From JBARKJ01 sp963698885 (lineage in GTDB: Bacteria > Nitrospirota > JACRHJ01), in the NCBI GenBank assembly GCA_963698885.1, contig CAVOSJ010000004.1, positions 501,804 to 565,803 of the forward strand: a stretch of 64,000 nucleotides of DNA, given 5' to 3'. The translations under genes and the position numbers were made by a program. The notes under the pieces were generated by a model, which was not told the DNA's origin, did not search any database, and was given only the letters and a program-made list of their open reading frames with translations. Below, piece by piece: positions 43,704-54,200 of the stretch. Position 1 is the first letter of the stretch, and each line of letters begins with the position of its first letter.

Positions 43704-44113
43704 CTATTTTATAAAATATCCCACTACTCTCCAAACTCCATCTTTGTCCTTCATAGAAGTGACGGTCTCGATGGCCTTCTTCTTATGAGCGAAAGAGGAA
43801 TTAAACCTCATTACAACGTATTGACCATCAGGCGCGCCGGGCAGCGACGTGGCGGACCTCGATGAAATTAATTTTCTATATTTTACGCCTCCGAAGGCTT
43901 CTCTAACTCCAGCTACCTTTCTTGCCCAGTCTTCCTTTGTTATCATGCTCTTGAAATATCCCCCAGCCGCATCCCAACTTTCACTGTATTTGCCGGAGTC
44001 CACAAGGTTGAGCCAATTCCTTGCCGCCTGAATAGCCTCGAAGTCGTCGCGGTAGCAACTTGAACGCTAACGAGAGAAAAAACAAGGCAGAGGATAATTA
44101 AATATTTGTTCAT
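43704..44113 (-). CDS. DUF4019 domain exported protein, one frameshift
   Basis: The N-terminus is a signal peptide ('MNKYLIILCLVFSLVSVQVA'). After a frame change near 44020 the sequence reads 'AIQAARNWLNLVDSGKYSES', then 'WDAAGGYFKSMITKEDWARK' and a C-terminal 'QYVVMRFNSSFAHKKKAIET'. This W.....G.Y...W..A...F...........W pattern is DUF4019, a periplasmic domain of unknown function. Corrected length is about 136 residues. It converges with the glycine-rich gene. A single-base error is the likeliest cause of the split. Confidence 0.65.
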
Positions 44114-44192
44114 AGAAAAATTGGTTCCTATCGAGTAAGGCGTGATCGGCGTGCAATAACAGCACGCGATGACCTCAGCCCGAAATGTCAGC

Positions 44193-44478
44193 TTATCCCT
44201 TGCCATCCACCAGCTCTTTCAATTCCTTACCTGCCTTAAAGAAAGGCACTAACTTCGCAGGAACATTCACAGGCAACCCAGTCTTAGGGTTCCTGCCGTC
44301 GCGTCCTTTTCTGGAGCGCAAATTGAAAACTACCGAATCCGCGCACTTCAACTTTATCCTTGGAAGCAAGCGCGTCTTTAATGCTGTCAAAAAAGGCATT
44401 GACGATGATCTCAGCCTCTTTCTTGGTAATTCCAGCTACTTTATCAGCCAGTTTATCTACGAGTTCTGCCTTTGTCAT
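44193..44478 (-). CDS. HU/IHF-type DNA-binding protein, one frameshift
   Basis: From ATG 44478 the product begins 'MTKAELVDKLADKVAGITKK' and continues 'VNAFFDSIKDALASKDKVEV' and 'RGFGSF', a textbook HU start. Near 44320 the frame shifts; the other frame supplies 'RKGRDGRNPKTGLPVNVPAK' and 'LVPFFKAGKELKEL', the DNA-binding arm and C-terminus. The corrected protein is about 94 residues. It bends or coats DNA as a dimer, or acts as IHF-like host factor for recombination. The ribosome site GGAGG is good. Location in a mobile-looking segment is common for such genes. Confidence 0.8.
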
Positions 44479-44534
44479 ATGCCTCCTGACGCAAATTCAA
44501 AGTATAGTCCAGTCTGACAGTTAGTTTGCCCCTG

Positions 44535-45016
44535 CTACGCCAGCTTGACGATTATGACTGCTAGGGCGAACGGAACCATCATCATCATTCCTATGGTTAT
44601 AAGACATCCGCCCCCCGTGACTATTCTGCCGATCTTTCTCTGTCGTCCACTCTTGGTCAGCGGGATACCAATAGATCTGGATATTTTTGACTTGGCTGCG
44701 GAGATCCCAGTAAATCTTTTCCACGAAAAGCCGCCGAGGTTCATTTTGAACTTCCTTCGTGTTTGAGAACTTGCCCTGTCTATCTTTGCTGAGACACCGC
44801 GAGAAAGGTCTTTAGTCCACCGGATGAATCCCCAGATAGAAAATGCCGTATACGCCCCGAACATTGCAACTTGGCCATAATGTCCGAAGTGTAGACCGAA
44901 AACGATCCATCCGATATTGGAGACTATCCAAACTACGTAGCCCTTCCGGTCTTTCTTTACCACCCAATAGTTCCCTAAAAGGCTCAGGGCGACCAGTGCC
45001 CATTCAGAAAAGTCAT
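44535..45016 (-). CDS. PnuC-like membrane protein
   Basis: The open part (44535-44963) reads 'RKGYVVWIVSNIGWIVFGLH' and 'QVAMFGAYTAFSIWGFIRWT', like the final helices of PnuC nicotinamide-riboside transporters; a hydrophilic Arg/Lys-rich section and a last membrane helix follow. Upstream, the same frame continues with 'EWALVALSLLGNYWV' but has no ATG; an ATG at 45016 would fit if one base is missing near the 5' end. PnuC proteins proper are about 200-250 residues, so this is a short relative whose transport function is unproven. Confidence 0.5.
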
Positions 45017-45138
45017 CCTAACCTCGGCTTTAACGTCTCCCGCCTAACTATGTTACTGTTCCTGCTATCTATTTGAAGGCCGTCAGGAGTTGTCTTTATT
45101 ATGAGGTGCATATCAAAGCTATCGTGGGTGGAATGTAA

Positions 45139-45822
45139 TCAGAGGCTTTCATCAGGTATTGCTGTCTTACAGTCTTTATAATTGTTGCAGACCCAAAACG
45201 CCCTTCCGGCTCTTTCACCCGCGCTTGCCTTCCGGAGAGTCATTGGTCCTGAGCATTTAGGACAATATGTTCGTTTTCTTTTGGTGGTGGAGTCGCCTCC
45301 GCTGACGCGATCGGCTCCTCTGGTTTTAAAACTCCGAGCTCCCGTAGGATTTGATTTCTTATTTTCTCGACATCGTATCCCGCTTTGGCTTTAAACCGAA
45401 TAAGAGGCAATGAGATGGCCTCAAAGGCCTTGTTAACGAACACATCGCGCTTTGCCCTATTTCCTTGATCATGAGACTTGTCATCAAGTTCAATGCCGCA
45501 GACAAAGGAAGAGTCTGTAGCATCACATAGTAGAAAATCTATGTGTTTACTGCTAATGCGGTTCCAAGCGATTTGAGAATCCTTTCCCGCGAGATTCTTT
45601 TTAACATCCATGATGTCGGCCATTCGGACCTTACCAAATATTTCATATTGATTGCCGATAGCTTTTTCCAGAGCAGTGAGAAACAGTTTTTCAGCAGGAG
45701 AAAAAAGTGCATCCCTCTTTTCGTATGGGAGGCGCGATGTGGACAGTAGTATTTCGGGAAAATTTTTTAAATAGATAAATAAGGCCGGCAATAATTCCAA
45801 AAAAGACTAAGAGCCCGGACAT
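45139..45822 (-). CDS. DUF2726 putative nuclease with zinc-finger tail, two frameshifts
   Basis: ATG 45822 begins a membrane anchor ('SGLLVFFGIIAGLIYLF'). After a frame change near 45715 comes the DUF2726 core: 'SPAEKLFLTALEKAIGNQYE', 'KHIDFLLCDATDSSFVCGIE' and 'DDKSHDQGNRAKRDVFVNKA', which resembles restriction-endonuclease-like folds. A second change near 45265 leads to 'CPKCSGPMTLRKA' and 'FWVCNNYKDCKTAIP', a topoisomerase-type Cys4 zinc finger. Corrected length is about 227 residues, as in other DUF2726 proteins. Nuclease activity is predicted from fold similarity, not demonstrated. Confidence 0.7.
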
Positions 45823-45917
45823 ATGAACCTCATTATTAGACGCCTCGACCCATTTCATAACACGAATGCACGTAAGTGCGGAACATATTTGCTATTATTA
45901 TCAGGATTTGAAGGGGA

Positions 45918-46385
45918 ATGCAAATTTTTAAGGCTTCTAGGTTGCGGCTCTTGCGGATTGACCTCAGATACATAGAGATCAACCGTGCAATGCGCGAATA
46001 TCACAAAGATCAGTGTTCCCGAATTATGGAGGAGTTGAGGAACCAAGGTGCCGAACTTTGCGAGGGGAAGAATGGTCTGGTAGAGGTTAATCAAGAATTC
46101 ACGGCTTCTGTCGTGATCTCCCGCTGCCGCGAAACCTTAACCGGGAGGCATCGCTGGCTCATTAGGCTTGAAAACACTCTCGATCCCGACATCACGATTG
46201 CTGCCCGCCTCGCGCCAACGAACGAGACCATTCTTGACTACTACATTTTCCCGAAGATCGAGACGTTGACCGCCCAGCTCAGACTCGCTGGAGAAAACGG
46301 CATCAGGTTGGATTCCTATCGCTTTGACAATCTGGATTTCTTTTTGAGCATGGCACGCCGCACCTCAATTGAGGAGATACCATGA
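45918..46385 (+). CDS. Hypothetical protein upstream of parB-like gene
   Basis: A 155-residue soluble protein I cannot assign to a family. It begins with a basic helix ('IFKASRLRLLRIDLRYIEIN') and has an alpha/beta middle ('TASVVISRCRETLTGRHRWL', 'DITIAARLAPTNETILDYYI') and the end 'FFLSMARRTSIEEIP'. Its last bases overlap the ParB-like ATG (ATGA), so the two are translationally coupled and probably act together. The start at 45918 has its AAGGGG very close; an internal Met at residue 25 is an alternative. Confidence 0.7.
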   Translation: MQIFKASRLRLLRIDLRYIEINRAMREYHKDQCSRIMEELRNQGAELCEGKNGLVEVNQEFTASVVISRCRETLTGRHRWLIRLENTLDPDITIAARLAPTNETILDYYIFPKIETLTAQLRLAGENGIRLDSYRFDNLDFFLSMARRTSIEEIP

Positions 46386-47245
46386 ACAAGACTGACATTG
46401 AAAACATTCCTATTTCTGAAATTCGAGTAACGAACCCACGCACTCGGAGCAAAGGAAGGTTTCAAGAGATCGTCGCGAGCATCGCTGCGGTCGGCCTCAA
46501 GCGGCCGATCACAGTATCTCGGCGCGAGCTTGAGCCTGATGGCACGAGATACGATCTGGTCTGCGGGCGAGGGCGAATGGAGGCCTGCCATGCTCTGGGT
46601 GAGGCCACAATCCCGGCAGTCGTGACCGATGCTCCTCGGGAGGAACAGATGGTGATGAGCCTCGTCGAGAATTTTGCCAGGCGGGGACCATCAAATCGCG
46701 ATCTACTTCGGGAAGTTCGGAGCCTCCGGGAGCGGAAGTATAAGGTCGAGGAAATTGCTCAAAAACTCGGCCTTGATCGTGCATACATTAACGGCATCAT
46801 CCATCTGTTGGAAAAGGGGGAGGAAGGGCTGGCGCAAGCGGTTGAAGCTGGGCGTTTGCCAATCAGCGTCGCAGTCCAGATTGCGACCGGCAATGACCAC
46901 GAAGTGCAACAGGCCTTGGCTGAGGCTTATGAGAAAGGTGACCTCAGAGGAGACAAGCTGAAGAGTGCCAGGCGCGTAATTTCTCAGCGAATTGCAAAGC
47001 TGCAAAGTGCGGGCAAGCTGGCCCAGACTCGTCGAAAACTCACAGGCGACGCGCTTGTTCGCGAAAACAAGGACCGCATGCGAGAACAGCGCCACCTTGT
47101 TCAGAAAGCAAATCTCACCAAGGAACGGCTGCTGCTACTCACAAGCGCTATACGTCGCCTTATGCAGGACGAACACTTTACTACGCTTTTGCGAGCCGAG
47201 AATCTGGTCGATATGCCTGAACAACTCGCGGCTCGCCTCACATAG
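46382..47245 (+). CDS. ParB/RepB-like partition protein
   Basis: A 287-residue ParB-family protein. The N-terminal ParB/Srx domain has 'IPISEIRVTNPRTRSKGRFQ', 'VCGRGRMEACHALGEATIPA' and the box-II-like 'MVMSLVENFARRGPSNRD'; an HTH follows ('YKVEEIAQKLGLDRAYINGI'), then a RepB-type C-terminal helical region. The CTP-binding pattern G(E/R)RR is here 'GRGRMEA'. Such proteins occur on plasmids and integrated elements as coupled ParB pairs with no ParA. It overlaps the gene before it and is followed 14 bases later by a second ParB-like gene that is cut short. Confidence 0.85.
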   Translation: MNKTDIENIPISEIRVTNPRTRSKGRFQEIVASIAAVGLKRPITVSRRELEPDGTRYDLVCGRGRMEACHALGEATIPAVVTDAPREEQMVMSLVENFARRGPSNRDLLREVRSLRERKYKVEEIAQKLGLDRAYINGIIHLLEKGEEGLAQAVEAGRLPISVAVQIATGNDHEVQQALAEAYEKGDLRGDKLKSARRVISQRIAKLQSAGKLAQTRRKLTGDALVRENKDRMREQRHLVQKANLTKERLLLLTSAIRRLMQDEHFTTLLRAENLVDMPEQLAARLT

Positions 47246-47259
47246 AAAGGAGCTAACGC

Positions 47260-47541
47260 GTGGCAAACTCAAAGGTGAAACCTGCATTCAACCAGCAAGT
47301 TGTAGTCCTTCCAATTGAAACCATTGTTCCCCAGAAGGAGTTGTCTCTTGAATTTCGAAAGAGCACAACCTTCAAGCGAATCAGCGCTTCCTTGGAACAT
47401 GTCGGTCTAATTGAACCTCTCGTTGTGTATCCGCGCGGGCCGAGAGATTACCTGTTGTCACTTCATCGATCACCACAACCAACACCCGAAAGGTTCAATG
47501 CTGAAGGTTTTCTGATTCTTAACCCCGTGTTATGGACGTGA
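47260..47541 (+). pseudogene. Second ParB-like gene, truncated at a sequence junction
   Basis: GTG 47260 with GAAAGGAG upstream starts a ParB-domain protein: 'VVVLPIETIVPQKELSLEFR', 'FKRISASLEHVGLIEPLVVY' and 'PRGPRDYLL'. In intact members the next residues are LDGHxRLxALK, but here the sequence turns at about 47460 into unrelated 'HRSPQPTPERFNAEG' and stops at 47541. Homology therefore ends after about 66 residues. The break coincides with a change of codon use and apparent taxonomy, so the missing part was removed by recombination or by misassembly. Confidence 0.75.
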
Positions 47542-48558
47542 AAGTGCCCCAGTTCTTGTTTCCACTGGCAGCGAGACAGATCCAAGCTCGTGCTGAATCC
47601 ATTGCAGGTTCTTGCCGTCCTCGAAGGCGGCCTTGAATTCGTCCATATTCTTGTAAAGCATCACGCTTGAGCCAGCGGGCACCGCCGCACATAACTTTTC
47701 TTTGGCAGCTTTGGGTGTGTTGGTGTCGAAGAGTTCATCATCAAGCCGGAATTTCTTGGCTTGAATCTTGGGCAACCAATCGACAGGTTCGAGCGCGCCT
47801 ATTTTCTTTAAGAAATCCGGCTTCACGCACTGTGGCCGCTCGTCCTCGGGCACGAAGGGAGAAGTCGCCATCCAGGCCGGCCAATCCCCCCAGGGATCGA
47901 GCGTTTCCAGGACTTTAAGGCGCGGATCGACCGCCGAAGCCAGGATGGCGATGCTTGCTCCCGAGCCTTGCGCGAACATGCCAACCCTATCCATGTCGAG
48001 ATCGCCGCGCGTAGACAGATAATTGAGCACCATCTGCACATCGTGCGCCGAGGCCGCAAGGCATTCCTGCAGTTCGCTGAGGAACCACTGCTTCAACGGA
48101 CGATCGTGGTAGCGTTGCCCTGTGAGCGCGGAAACAAAGCCTACGGCGGCGACGCCGTTCCTGGTCACCAGTGCCTGGTAATCCTCGCGCCTGAAAACTT
48201 CCGTGTCTGTGGGATAGCCATAGAGATACAAGATCACCGGCGGCTTCTTCACTCCCTTCGGCTTGATTACGTACAGATCGATGGGATCGCCCCGCCGCCA
48301 CTGCACCCGCAGCAGGTCCATCGTGTAGTGAGGATAATCGTTGATGAATTCGAGGGGCCGGGCTGGCATTAAATGACTGCTCGTCAACGAGGGTGAGGTC
48401 CAGTCCTCGTGGACACCGTTAAAACGAGCGTCCGCGGGATTGGCGAGGGGCGCCGATGCCAACGGAATTTGACCCAGGCTGGACTGCACCAGAAATAAGA
48501 TGGCACTGCCAAGTACGAGTACCCTTATGGATTTGAACGATAGAAAACTGGACATCAT
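47530..48558 (-). CDS. Secreted alpha/beta hydrolase
   Basis: A 342-residue protein with a signal peptide after ATG 48558 ('IRVLVLGSAILFLVQSSLGQ'). The alpha/beta-hydrolase core includes 'KPPVILYLYGYPTD' before an oxyanion region and the nucleophile elbow 'GMFAQGSGASIAIL' (GxGSG-like, Ser flanked by Gly). It resembles acidobacterial dienelactone-hydrolase or acetyl-xylan-esterase-type proteins; the real substrate is unknown. A longer in-frame start at 48618 has no ribosome site. Codon use (few ATA codons) is unlike segment 1 and similar to the following genes. First gene after the junction at 47.46 kb. Confidence 0.75.
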   Translation of the reverse strand: MMSSFLSFKSIRVLVLGSAILFLVQSSLGQIPLASAPLANPADARFNGVHEDWTSPSLTSSHLMPARPLEFINDYPHYTMDLLRVQWRRGDPIDLYVIKPKGVKKPPVILYLYGYPTDTEVFRREDYQALVTRNGVAAVGFVSALTGQRYHDRPLKQWFLSELQECLAASAHDVQMVLNYLSTRGDLDMDRVGMFAQGSGASIAILASAVDPRLKVLETLDPWGDWPAWMATSPFVPEDERPQCVKPDFLKKIGALEPVDWLPKIQAKKFRLDDELFDTNTPKAAKEKLCAAVPAGSSVMLYKNMDEFKAAFEDGKNLQWIQHELGSVSLPVETRTGALSRP

Positions 48559-48869
48559 TCTTTCTTTCCCCAACCTCCAATGTTTTTGGTACGAAGAGAT
48601 GGTGGAGGCAAATGACAAATACCGGGACAGCTGGTACCGTGACCGAGGGAGAGTTACTCGCAGTCCGCCGAGCGTAGCGCCGACACGGTGGCGGCTGTTC
48701 CGAGGCGCCCCGCCCCCGCGCTCGTAGAAACGATCATGCGGTCACGACACTCGCAAAACTATCCCGCGATCTTACGGGCCAAACTCGATAGTTGCAATGT
48801 TACAAAGAAGAGAAGGCGGGCCGAGACAAACGGCCCGCCATCCGTGTTTGGTGGAACCATCAGGCCGAA

Positions 48870-50702
48870 CTACGGTCTGACTTGAAGGCCCTTATTACCC
48901 TGAACCTGCTGCACGGTTTTAGAGCAAAGCGCGACCGTAGTGCAGGGGAGAATTGCACCGCCCCCGTCGCCGCCCTCTTCTTTTACTCCGCCGGTGTTAA
49001 CAGGAGCAGCACCAATCAAGGTGCCGGCCCCGTCGTACTCCTGGTAGTGCGAACGCACGATGACCAAACCAGGATCGGTCTGCGTCTTCCCGACCGTTTT
49101 CACGGCGGGCACAAAATCCGGGACGTCGTCAACGGCTGCTACTTGCGCGCCTTTCACGAGATTCGTAACCGCCGTCCTAGCCCCGGCGTAGCTGATCACG
49201 CGAATGATCGACCACCAGTTGTAGGCGCCGCTGCGAACGTTGGGATACGACAAGCCGCCGGCCCAGATCTCCTTTTCCGGGCAGGGGAATGCACCGCTGC
49301 AAGCAGCCGGCAGGTTCACCGCGCCCGGCAACGTGCCAGCGGTGGCAGGTTGACCGGGATCGTAGCCTTTTCCGGTGGAGAGTTGCGGTCCGTAGCTCGT
49401 CCAGATCGGATCGACATCGTTCAACGTGGCATACCCGTAGTTGGGGTTATTGGCAAATTTGCTGACGTTGCCGTAGCTGTAGAACGTGTAGCCGATTCCG
49501 TCGGTCCCCCGGATGCTCCCGGAGTTCAGAACCCAGGTCACGATTTCACCAGCACCCACTCCACGATAGCGCGCGCCCAAACCTGCCAGGCAAGTTCCGG
49601 CCTGCGCGTTGAGTGGATTATTGACTGGAGCATCCACGTTGGCCTCCTGGCTTGCGCCAAGTACACCGCCGCCGCCCGTACCCGTATACGCGGTGGGCTT
49701 GCGGAGCAAACTGAGTTCCGTGGCAGTCATTGTGCCTGACAGGGGTTCGCGCACAAAGATCCCAATGTTCCCAGCGGGAAGACCGAACGCGCTCGCGTCG
49801 CAATTGGCGCCGGAGAACACTGCTTGCATTTGTTCGACGCTGACGTTCTGCAGGTTCTTGAGCTGGCCTTTATCGCGTTCGAAGAACGCGACCAGCGGAT
49901 CGATTCCCAAATTTATTGAAGTAAAGACAGGAATCTTCGTGCCGCTGATCGGGTCATTACCAGTGATGTTAAAGGCCAGAACGTTCGCTACGGACGTGCT
50001 CGAAGGATACGCGCTCTTGATGGGAGTTCCCACGTAGTGGCTCACCGAGAGGCCAGAGGCCGGGCAAACGCCGGGTTGGTTGTTGGGGTTGTATCCGAGG
50101 CCGTCAAGACCGTCGCTCGCCGCGCCCGCGTAGCTTCCGCCCCCGAGGGCAGAGTTGACGCGGCACGATTCAAAGGCTGCATCTTCGGCTCGGACGTCGG
50201 AGAGCACCGCATTGGTTGGAGTGCCGGCGGAGAAAATCGCGGAAACTGTCGATGGTAGAGCCGTGTCCGCACCCCAAATAGTGGACGAGATCTGCCCGGA
50301 ACCGCTGCCCGCAAGATTGGCCGCGGTCGCGATCACTGTGCACTGGGGCTGAGCAAAGAAACAACGATCTCCCACGACGGTGTCGACCTTCGTGTCAGAC
50401 CATACCTTGGTGACGGTGCCGGATGCAGATGCCCAAACGACCCAGGCCGTGCCCGGGTCAGAGTTCGTCGGCGACACGCGTGTGTCATTAAGGTTGACAA
50501 CGTTGGAAGCGCTCGTCCAGTGAAAGCAGTTACCCGCGCCGTTTTGGGTTACACAATAGTTGTAAGCACCGACGCCCATCAATTGCCACGCGCCGGAGGA
50601 CCCTACGAGCGTTGCTTGGACTACCGAAGCCTGTGCCACAGGCACAAGACCCATCATCGCAGTCAACAACAGTATTACGAAAATCAGTTTCAGACGCGAC
50701 AT
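48870..50702 (-). CDS. Secreted PstS-like substrate-binding-domain protein
   Basis: A 610-residue exported protein. ATG 50702 starts a signal peptide ('LIFVILLLTAMMGLVPVAQA'). The central part resembles periplasmic binding-protein folds of the PstS class: 'YPSSTSVANVLAFNITGNDP', 'LQNVSVEQMQAVFSGANCDA' and 'REPLSGTMTATE'. There are several Cys pairs and many Gly/Thr/Asn. Members of this kind in Acidobacteriota are usually longer than true PstS and lack an adjacent transporter, as here. It starts 550 bases from the divergent TonB-dependent receptor, so the two may share a regulatory region and possibly a substrate. An upstream in-frame extension lacks a ribosome site. Confidence 0.65.
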   Translation of the reverse strand: MSRLKLIFVILLLTAMMGLVPVAQASVVQATLVGSSGAWQLMGVGAYNYCVTQNGAGNCFHWTSASNVVNLNDTRVSPTNSDPGTAWVVWASASGTVTKVWSDTKVDTVVGDRCFFAQPQCTVIATAANLAGSGSGQISSTIWGADTALPSTVSAIFSAGTPTNAVLSDVRAEDAAFESCRVNSALGGGSYAGAASDGLDGLGYNPNNQPGVCPASGLSVSHYVGTPIKSAYPSSTSVANVLAFNITGNDPISGTKIPVFTSINLGIDPLVAFFERDKGQLKNLQNVSVEQMQAVFSGANCDASAFGLPAGNIGIFVREPLSGTMTATELSLLRKPTAYTGTGGGGVLGASQEANVDAPVNNPLNAQAGTCLAGLGARYRGVGAGEIVTWVLNSGSIRGTDGIGYTFYSYGNVSKFANNPNYGYATLNDVDPIWTSYGPQLSTGKGYDPGQPATAGTLPGAVNLPAACSGAFPCPEKEIWAGGLSYPNVRSGAYNWWSIIRVISYAGARTAVTNLVKGAQVAAVDDVPDFVPAVKTVGKTQTDPGLVIVRSHYQEYDGAGTLIGAAPVNTGGVKEEGGDGGGAILPCTTVALCSKTVQQVQGNKGLQVRP

Positions 50703-51252
50703 AAGGTTAATATCCCTCTCTCGAATAGATTTTGAAAACGATTTACGTGACACATGCAGCGCAAAGCCACATGCAAGGAGAAAGCTCCCGACAAAACCTC
50801 GAAACTTTTGCGCCAGCAATTGACGGAATTGAGCGCGTGACGCGCAGAGCGGCACAGACCAATTCCCCATAGGAGTTTGCGTTTGCAGGCCGAAGTCTAT
50901 CCCTCCAGGGGCGCTTAAACATTAAGGCTGTGTGACAAGTCGATGAAAGTTTGTTAACACGTGAAAAGGCGCGCCGACTAAGGATTGTCGCCGCTCGCGC
51001 AGTGGTGAGCGTGAAACACGTTTCGCCTTTAGCGGTTTTCTCCTGCCTCAGCTTTTGAAAAAAGAATCGCGACTTTGAGCTTGAAGTCACGGGTGCGAAG
51101 ATGAGCGTCGCGGAAGCCCGCGCCGCTCACGTTCCCGCTAGATTTCACATTCCCTTAACCTTGGGGCGTCGCGGGGCCGTATAGAATGCGCGCTTACCTT
51201 TCAACAGCGTCTTGTCCGTGGAGTGAATAGTGTGCCTGTGTGTGCGGGTCAT
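50703..51252. other. Divergent intergenic region before the TonB-dependent receptor
   Basis: No gene seen in about 550 bases between divergent starts. The inverted repeat GAAAC.AC.GTTTC (51013-51024) is the most palindromic site. GAGAGAGGG precedes the start at 50702. I see no convincing sigma-70 promoter pair by eye. Confidence 0.4.
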
Positions 51253-54200
51253 ATGTTGTCTCGGGTCGTTAGTGTCTTGACGATTGTGTTTCTCGGCTTT
51301 TTGCTGGTGAATGCTCAGGAGCAGCCGGGGACCGAGATGGCCAGCACCACCCTTCGCGGCAAGATAGCGGACCAAGCAGGCGCCCCTCTGCCCAATGCAA
51401 AGGCGGTGCTGAGTACGATGGGCGCGAGGCTTGCAATTCCCATCGATGGCAAAGGCTTCTATTCCGTGTCGGACCTGTATCCAGGGACATACACCCTGAC
51501 GATTTCGGCGCCCAACCTCGCCGATGCCGTCTTCGACAATATCACGTTGTCTCCCGGCCAAAAGTTGACGCTGGACGTCACCTTGGAGCCAGCGGGCGGT
51601 AAGGCTGCGGTCGAGTCCGGCGCAGGGCTCGCGGAACAAGCGGCCGCTCCTGCGCTTCGGAAAATTGCCGGGAGCAAGAGCGCGATCGCTGGAATGGTTA
51701 GCGATCAGACAGGGGCAGTCGTTACCGATGCGAAAGCGGTGATAACCAGTTCAACCGGAGCAAGATTTGAAACGACGGTCGATAGCAATGGAGCATACTC
51801 GTTTGATGATCTGGAGCCCGGTACTTACAACTTGCTGGTAACAGCTCCCAACTTCGGCAACCTGCCCTTCGATAACATCACGCTGACGCCGGGGGTCGAA
51901 TTGACGCTCGACGTTTCGCTGGCGCCAGCTAAGGCCAAAACAGAAGAGGTCAATGTCGAGGCCGGCAATGTCGGGCAAGTGGAAACCGAGACTTCCACCG
52001 TCTCCGGGACAATTACGCAAAAGGAAGTGGTTTCGATCGGACTCAATGGACGTAATTTCACGCAGCTCATCGCCCTCGCGCCTGGCGTAAGTAATCAGAC
52101 GGGACAGGACGAAGCCAAGGTGGGAGTGGTGGGCAGTGTGAAATACAGCGTGAATGGCGGCCGCGTCGAATACAACAGCTTCGAAGTCGACGGGAGCGAC
52201 GTGCTGAATACCGGGCTAAACGGCGCCGCCAGCACGCTCATGGTCTACCCCAGCTTGGATGCCATTCAGGAAGTAAAGGTACTAACTTCCAATTACGGCG
52301 CCCAGTACGGGCGAACCGCGTCTGGTACGGTTCAGGTAACTACTAAGTCCGGAACTCCTAAGTGGCATGGCAACATCTACGACTTCGTTCGCAATGAGGT
52401 CTTTAACTCGCGCAACTACTTTGACGTCGTGTATACGAGTCCGCCCCCTCCGGGGCAGCTTTTCGGCGGCCAGACCTTCGGCGCCAAGGCTCCGTTGTAT
52501 CGGCGGCAGGATTTCGGGGGTACGATCGGAGGCCCTCTCTACATTCCCGGCCTGTTCAATACGAAGAAGGACAAAACGTTTTTCTTTTTCTCCGAAGAAG
52601 TCCGTGTCGAGAAGGCGCCCATCGATTACAACCAGGCCGTTCCGGGGTTGAAAGAACGTGGCCTGATTTTGCAATCGGGAAAGATCCAGAAGAACCTGCA
52701 ACCCGGCCCAAGTGGGGCCGTTTATCAGGCTTTCGATTTCACCGATGTCTGCCCGATCGGTGGCGGCACCGGCACGATTTCCCGTGCGCAGTACCCGGAC
52801 TGCCCGGCCATCCTCCAGGGAAACGGACTCAACACGTTTCCCAATAACCAGTTGGAAGTCGTCGGGCAGGCCGGCCAGCAATCCACGTTCGGCGTGGACA
52901 AGAATGCAATCGCTATCCTCAATTCGAATCTTATACCCTTGCCTAACGCTCCGTTTGGCTGCAACTTCAGCTTGGTTAATTTCAACGCCGCCAGCCCCGA
53001 CCCCAGCGACCCGAATCACTGTTATGTAACTGCCGTTTCACCATCTACCTACTGGCGCGAGGAACTATTTCGCATCGATCAAACTCTGAACAACAAAGGG
53101 GCGAAGCTGTCGTTTCGCTACATTCACGACGCTTGGGATACGAGCGTCCTGACGCCACAATGGGGAATCGTGCAGAATTCATTCCCAACCGTGGAGAACC
53201 GCTTCTTTGGACCGGGCACAAGCTTGGTGGCGACCTTGACCCAGCCAATTTCGAACACGCTGTTGAACGATCTAGTCCTCAGCTACGTGAACTCGAACAT
53301 TACTCTGGCGGATCAGAATGGGCCTGGTGGCCCGCGATTCCAGCGTGACCCTACGCTCGATCAGCCCCTTGTTACCGACCCGTCGGCTCCCGGACAATGT
53401 AATCCTCTGCTCAGCGTTGATCCGGCTACTCTTCTTCCGCAGTGTGCCATTGGTCATATTTTTAACAACGGCTTTGGCGGCAAGATGCCGGGACTAAATT
53501 TTTTCGGCACCAATGCCGCTTATGGCGGGAGAGGTTTTGCCGTCGACCCTTCGTACATGCCATGGGGCCACTCCAATCCAACTTACTCGGTGCACGACGA
53601 CGTGGATAAGGTGGTGGGCAAACACACTCTCCAGTTGGGCGTGCAATATGTGTACTCCGAGCGCAACCAGGACAACAATGCCATTGGCGCGGCGTCGGGC
53701 GACGAGCAGGGCTTGTTGACGTACAGCAATCTCGCGCACAGTACGGGAAACGCCTTCGCCGACTTTCTGGTTGAGTCAACGCAGAATCCGCCCCACAATC
53801 TCCAGGGATTCATCCAGAGCTTTACGCAGGATTCTTCCAAGCGCCGTTACTATCAGCGTTTTCAGATCGCCGAGCCCTATTTGCAGGACGATTACAAAGT
53901 AACTCGCAACCTGACACTGAATCTGGGATTGCGTATCAGTTTATTTGGCACTTACAGCGAGAAGAACCGCAACGCGTGGAATTGGATGCCATCACGATTC
54001 AATGCGGCGCGATTTGCTGTCGACCCCGTCTACGGGGAACTTCTGGATAAAACTGCTGGCTCGGTGCCGGTCTCCTTCGATCCCGTCACCTTCCAGTTGG
54101 ATCCTGGCGTGGTGAGCGACATGGGTTTGGTTCGGTGCGGCTACAACGGCACCCCTGGAAGCTGTATGCAGGGCCATCTGTTCAATCCGGCGCCTCGGGT

